Source: Actinomycetes bacterium
GTDB lineage: Bacteria; Actinomycetota; Coriobacteriia; Anaerosomatales; JAJZPX01
Assembly (NCBI GenBank): GCA_021811025.1
Contig: JAJZPX010000165.1
Span: 1 to 5,272 of the forward strand
Length of the DNA: 5,272 nucleotides
Reading direction: 5' to 3'
Every line of letters starts with the position of its first letter. Position 1 is the stretch's first letter. The notes beneath the pieces are model-generated. The model searched no databases, was not told where the DNA came from, and worked only from the letters and a program-made list of their open reading frames with translations. The translations under genes were made by a program, and so were the position numbers. Positions 1-5,272 of this stretch are shown here, piece after piece.

Positions 1-767
1 CGCCATCCTGCCGGCCAGGTCGAGGACGGAGACCTCCTCGCCCGTGGAGATGTTGTAGGCGGGGCCGTCGACGCCGGAGACGGCGAGGCGCTCGTCGGCC
101 GAAAGCGCCTCGGAGATCGCCGCCGCGACGTCGCCGACGAACACGAAGTCCCGCGTCTGGCGCCCGTCACCGTAGATCGTCACCTGCTCGCCGGACGCCA
201 TGCGCTCGGAGAAGATGGCGACGACGCCGCCCTCCCCGAACGCGTCCTGCCGAGGGCCGTACACGTTGCTGAACCGGAAGCTGCCGAAGTCCAGCTCGCT
301 CGTCCCGAGCTCCTCGATGAGCACGAGCTCGGCCGTCAGTTTCGAGTCGCCGTAGGGGTTCGTCGGCGCCTTCGGAGCGCTCTCCGGCAGCGGCAGCGCG
401 ACGGGCTCGCCGTACACCGCCGCGGACGAGGCCGAGACGAGGCGCCTGGCCCCGCACGCGAGCGCGGCGCGGGCGACGCGCCTCGTGCCCTCGACGTTCA
501 CCGCGTGGTTGCGCTCGGGATCGCGCAACGAGCCCGACACGCTCGCCTGCGCGGCGAGGTGCACGACCGCGTCCGGGCAAAACTCGGCGACCGCGTCGCC
601 GAGCGCGGGATCGAGAATATCGAGCCTTCGGAACCACGCCGCGGGGTGGAGGTTCTCGACGCGCCCCGTCGACAGGTCGTCGATCACCCCGGCGTCGTGC
701 CCCGCCCCGATGAGCGCGAACGCCAGGTTGCTGCCGACGAATCCCGCGCCGCCGGTGACGAGGACTC

Positions 768-771
<4 letters not shown>
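1..771 (-). CDS. NAD-dependent epimerase/dehydratase (UDP-glucose 4-epimerase-like extended SDR), C-terminus cut by window edge
   Basis: Reading leftward from ATG at 771 gives 257 residues without a stop. A Rossmann NAD-binding site sits at the very N-terminus (G7-x2-G10-x2-G13), followed by acidic D31-D32 after strand 2, as in NAD-preferring extended SDRs. Further family marks are HLAAQASV (71-78), the active-site serine region SASSAAVYG (113-121), the catalytic Y140-x3-K144 pair, FSNVYGPRQ (167-175), and YGDGRQTRDFVFVGDV (200-215) followed by YNISTGEE. These enzymes invert or dehydrate the sugar of UDP/dTDP/GDP-sugars in the cytoplasm and feed surface polysaccharide synthesis. Relatives are usually about 310-330 residues, so some 50-70 C-terminal residues lie outside the window. 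The start is secure: only six residues precede the glycine motif and a GGAG lies five bases upstream. The exact sugar cannot be told; a UDP-Glc, UDP-GlcNAc or UDP-glucuronate enzyme would all fit. Family assignment is firm, galE itself is not claimed. Confidence 0.93.
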
Positions 772-3194
<2,423 letters not shown>

Positions 3195-3203
3195 CGAGCG
3201 CGG

Positions 3204-3211
3204 TCCTTTCC
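3204..3211 (-). promoter_or_regulatory. Ribosome binding site of lon (GGAAAGGA)
   Basis: On the minus strand GGAAAGGA ends nine bases before the lon ATG at 3194, an acceptable Shine-Dalgarno match and distance. Its first two bases form part of a small CCGC-3-GCGG inverted repeat (3210-3220), too short by itself to claim control of translation. Confidence 0.7.
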
Positions 3212-3242
3212 GCGATGCGGTATCCTTGCCTCACAGTTCGCT

Positions 3243-3272
3243 ATCGTACCCGTATCACCTTTCCGGACGAAC
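3243..3272 (-). promoter_or_regulatory. Candidate lon promoter, possibly of stress-sigma type
   Basis: On the minus strand GTTC (3272-3269) and GGGTAC (3251-3246) are separated by 17 bases. GGGTAC/T is the -10 of SigB-like stress promoters in Actinomycetota, although their -35 (GNNT or GTTT) usually stands 14-17 bases away and is only partly matched here. The overlapping TACGAT (3248-3243) could instead act as an ordinary -10 of TANNNT type, but its -35 would be a poor TTCGTC. Either reading gives a leader of about 40-45 bases before the lon ATG. Not demonstrated by the sequence alone. Confidence 0.3.
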
Positions 3273-3295
3273 ATCGGCGTAGCCCGCGCCGACCT

Positions 3296-3300
3296 GGAGG
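3296..3300 (+). promoter_or_regulatory. Ribosome binding site GGAGG for the DUF6049-like gene
   Basis: A perfect GGAGG core stands seven bases before the GTG at 3308. It decides the start: the reading frame stays open further upstream, but no ATG with a comparable ribosome binding site is found there, and the GTG start is followed directly by a good signal peptide. Confidence 0.85.
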
Positions 3301-3307
3301 TCTCGTC

Positions 3308-3427
3308 GTGCGTCGTCCCTTCGGGCGAAGGAAACAGCAGCTCAGAGGCATCGCAGTTCTCATCACCGCCGTGATCGCCATGTCACTGCTGCCGGCTCCG
3401 GGACTCCCTCGCCAGGCGTCCGCCGCC
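3308..3427 (+). other. N-terminal signal peptide region of the DUF6049-like protein
   Basis: The first 40 codons encode a typical Sec-type leader: seven Arg/Lys within residues 2-13, an uncharged hydrophobic stretch from G14 to about P29, and a proline/alanine-containing c-region with an A-x-A site at 37-39, followed by a low-complexity Ala/Pro/Ser linker of the kind often seen after cleavage sites in high-GC Gram-positive exported proteins. Together with the C-terminal hydrophobic segment, this puts the bulk of the protein outside the cytoplasmic membrane with a single C-terminal anchor. Confidence 0.8.
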
Positions 3428-5272
3428 CCCTCCGCCTCCTCCGTTCCGTCGCCTGCGCGCTCCCAGAGCGCCTCGATGGCCGTGTCGCTGTCCAAGGCCG
3501 CGCCGTCCGTGCCGCCCACGGGCACGATGTCGCTCACCGTGTCCGTGACCGTCCGAGCGCCCGTCGACAGGCTCACCGTGCGCGTCCGCGTCCGCCGGCC
3601 GTCCGGGCACCTGCTCTACCAGAGGACGCAGCAACGTTACTCCGTCCACCCGGGCAATGTCAGCATCGCGTTCACCCGGCCTCTGTCCGACCTCGAGCTC
3701 AAGGAAGCCGCGTACCCGGTCGAGGTGTACGTCACGGGCGACAGGCTTGCGCCGGTGACGCTCGACGACCGGCTCTACGTCGTCAAGCCCGGCCGCGAGC
3801 CGCTGCCCGTAGCCGTCGTCGCGCGCCTCGGCTACTCGCCGATGGTCGGACCCGACGGCCGGTTCTTGGCGGACCCTGCGACGAGCACGGGTGCACGCGA
3901 CACCGTTAACGACCTCACGGCGATGATGGCTCGCTCGCCCTGGCTGCGCATGTCCGTCGCGTTCCCGCCGCTGATGCTGGACGAGTGGAGGCGGATGAGC
4001 TCGGGCTTCGAGCTGGCGAGCGATGAGACCTCGACCCGGGCGGCCTCGAAGGACTCTCCGATCGCGGGGACGTATGCGGCCGCGGCGGCGGCGCTGAAGC
4101 GATCGGCCGCCGACGGGCGTCTCGAGATCCTCAACGTGCCGTTCGCCGACCCCGATCTGTTCGGCCTCCGTTCGATCGGGGGCATGCGCGACCTCGCGCT
4201 GCACTACGACCGCGGCTTCTCCGCGTACCAGGCGTCCCTCGGGACGACTCCGTCGGCCGGGACGGCGGTGGCGGGCGACAGCGTGCCGGAGAGCGCGCTG
4301 CCCGTCCTGAAGGACGAGCGGATCGGCTGGGTGCTGCTGAGGCCGTCGAGCATCACCGTGTCGAAGGTCGCGACGCCGCTGCCCGGCGTGTACGCCCTTG
4401 CCGACAGCCCCGCGCGGGGGATCGTCGTCGACGAGCGCGCGTCGAGCCTGCTCGCAGGCGGGGAGGCGTCGACGGGGCCGCTGCTCGACTACCTGTTCTC
4501 GCGAATGGTCTCGCAGAAGGACCCGGCACCCGAGGTGCTCAGCGTGGGCGTCGGCGATGGAGGCACGAGCGTCGCCGCGCTCGAGGCGGCGCTCGTCGAG
4601 CTCGGCAGGTCGGGCTGGGTGCGCTTCCGGACGACGGGCGAAGCCGCCGAGGCGAAGCCGCTCTCTCGGGCGAGGCTCCGCTCCGCCGCCTCCCCGGGCC
4701 CTCTCGCTCCCTCCGGATATTGGGCGGCCGTGGCGGAAGCCCGGCGTTTCGCGCTGGCGCTCGTCGGCGCGGTGAGCGAGCGGGACGATGCCGCCACGAG
4801 CGCCCTGTACGACTCGCTGCTGGCCGAGAGCCGGCTGTGGGCGGGCGCGACGGGGGGCTGGACCGACGCCTCCCGCGGCCGGGCGTTCGCCGACGCCGCA
4901 CTTCGCTCGTCGCGCGGGGTGCTCGACGGCGTGAGCGTGACCACGCAGACGATCACGCTCTCCGGAACCGCCGGGAAGATCCCCCTCGTCGTGCGCAACG
5001 GCAGCGACAAGACGCTTTCCGTGGACGTCGTCTGCTGGTCCCAGAGCGCTCACTTCCCGTCGGGGACGCGGATCAGGACCTCGCTGCGGCCCGCCGACAA
5101 CTACGTGACCGTTCCCATCGAGCTCGGCTCCGGGCTGATCTACGATCGCGTGCATCTCTCGGTCGTCTCCGGCGACGTCACCCTCGCGTCGACCATCGTG
5201 GACGTCCACGCGTCCTACCTCGACCGGCTCGCCCTCGTCGGGACGGTAGTTGTCGTTCTCGCCGTCCTGCTG
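3308..5272 (+). CDS. Secreted/membrane-anchored envelope protein, DUF6049-like, C-terminus cut by window edge
   Basis: A GTG start at 3308 opens 655 codons with no stop before the right edge; GGAGG seven bases upstream fixes the start. The N-terminus is an export signal: basic n-region (R2-R13), hydrophobic core (14-29), and a likely signal-peptidase site after ASA (37-39). Next come a beta-rich domain (about 56-160), a central alpha/beta domain (about 166-445) with SPWLRMSVAFPP (210-221) and VPFADPDL (277-284), an Ala/Leu-rich helical part (about 465-540), an immunoglobulin-like beta domain (about 541-632, starting TITLSGTAGKIPLVVRNGS), and a hydrophobic C-terminal segment from L641 that continues past the edge. 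This order and the ADPDL motif recall the actinobacterial DUF6049 proteins, whose middle resembles the glycoside hydrolase/deacetylase barrel fold; I see no metal-binding His/Asp set of NodB deacetylases. Function is unknown. The family is commonly next to murJ, suggesting a cell-wall role. The gene reading is firm, the family name moderate. Confidence 0.85.
   Translation, partial: MRRPFGRRKQQLRGIAVLITAVIAMSLLPAPGLPRQASAAPSASSVPSPARSQSASMAVSLSKAAPSVPPTGTMSLTVSVTVRAPVDRLTVRVRVRRPSGHLLYQRTQQRYSVHPGNVSIAFTRPLSDLELKEAAYPVEVYVTGDRLAPVTLDDRLYVVKPGREPLPVAVVARLGYSPMVGPDGRFLADPATSTGARDTVNDLTAMMARSPWLRMSVAFPPLMLDEWRRMSSGFELASDETSTRAASKDSPIAGTYAAAAAALKRSAADGRLEILNVPFADPDLFGLRSIGGMRDLALHYDRGFSAYQASLGTTPSAGTAVAGDSVPESALPVLKDERIGWVLLRPSSITVSKVATPLPGVYALADSPARGIVVDERASSLLAGGEASTGPLLDYLFSRMVSQKDPAPEVLSVGVGDGGTSVAALEAALVELGRSGWVRFRTTGEAAEAKPLSRARLRSAASPGPLAPSGYWAAVAEARRFALALVGAVSERDDAATSALYDSLLAESRLWAGATGGWTDASRGRAFADAALRSSRGVLDGVSVTTQTITLSGTAGKIPLVVRNGSDKTLSVDVVCWSQSAHFPSGTRIRTSLRPADNYVTVPIELGSGLIYDRVHLSVVSGDVTLASTIVDVHASYLDRLALVGTVVVVLAVLL

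Larger units (their letters stand above)
3195..3307. other. Divergent intergenic region between lon and the DUF6049-like gene
   Basis: These 113 bases are the only non-coding DNA in the window and lie between two genes read in opposite directions, so both promoters should be here unless one lies inside the neighbouring coding sequence. On the plus strand TATCGT (3242-3247) fits a TANNNT -10 but has no good -35 at 16-19 bases; TTGCCT (3226-3231) is too close. A GTTCGC motif occurs at 3236-3241. The stretch is visibly less GC-rich around 3220-3262 than the flanking genes, as expected for promoters. Confidence 0.6.

Noticed and set aside
3205..3265. Eight-base direct repeat CCTTTCCG at 3205-3212 and 3258-3265
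   Set aside because: One copy is part of the lon ribosome binding site; the repeat is short and pyrimidine-rich, so chance is a sufficient explanation.
3308..3334. Possible twin-arginine (Tat) signal, R2-R3-P-F-G-R
   Set aside because: There is no Ser/Thr before the arginine pair, Gly replaces the usual Leu, and the hydrophobic core looks like an ordinary Sec leader; a Sec signal is simpler.
3383..5209. A 608-codon open frame on the minus strand antisense to the DUF6049-like gene
   Set aside because: Its product is an Arg/Gly/Asp/His-rich low-complexity string without recognisable domains, as expected for the opposite strand of a high-GC gene. The plus-strand frame has a strong ribosome binding site, signal peptide, folded-domain patterns and membrane anchor.

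Overview
The window is high-GC DNA (roughly two thirds G+C, with third codon positions mostly G or C) from a bacterium. It holds three protein-coding genes and almost no free space. A deep-branching or otherwise high-GC Actinomycetota is the best guess. This rests mainly on the rightmost gene, whose layout matches the DUF6049-type secreted envelope proteins typical of that phylum. The guess is an inference; no rRNA or other strong phylogenetic marker is present.

Layout. Positions 1-771 (minus strand) carry an extended short-chain dehydrogenase/reductase of the UDP-glucose 4-epimerase-like group; its C-terminal end runs off the left edge. Positions 768-3194 (minus strand) carry a complete LonA protease of 808 residues with every ATPase and protease signature intact. 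The lon stop codon overlaps the epimerase start codon in an ATGA tetranucleotide, so the two genes form one transcription unit read right to left. Positions 3195-3307 are the only intergenic gap (113 bases), and it must serve two diverging genes. Positions 3308-5272 (plus strand) carry the first 655 codons of a secreted or membrane-anchored protein, cut by the right edge inside its C-terminal membrane segment. It starts at GTG behind a strong GGAGG ribosome binding site.

How the parts relate. Lon is a cytoplasmic quality-control and regulatory protease. The epimerase would supply nucleotide-sugar precursors for cell-surface glycans. The divergent gene encodes an envelope protein. No shared pathway can be read from the sequence, but two of the three genes point to the cell envelope. 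In many Actinomycetota the DUF6049 gene sits next to murJ (lipid II flippase), so the gene just right of the window is predicted to be murJ. The divergent gap contains a possible stress-sigma-type promoter for lon (GTTC-N17-GGGTAC) and a GTTCGC motif resembling half of a ClgR box; both are tentative.

No RNA gene, mobile element, CRISPR array, prophage or convincing terminator was found. I did not find a clearly new system here. The points most worth following are the coupled lon-epimerase pair, the basic Lon tail, the divergent regulatory gap and the divergent DUF6049-like protein.
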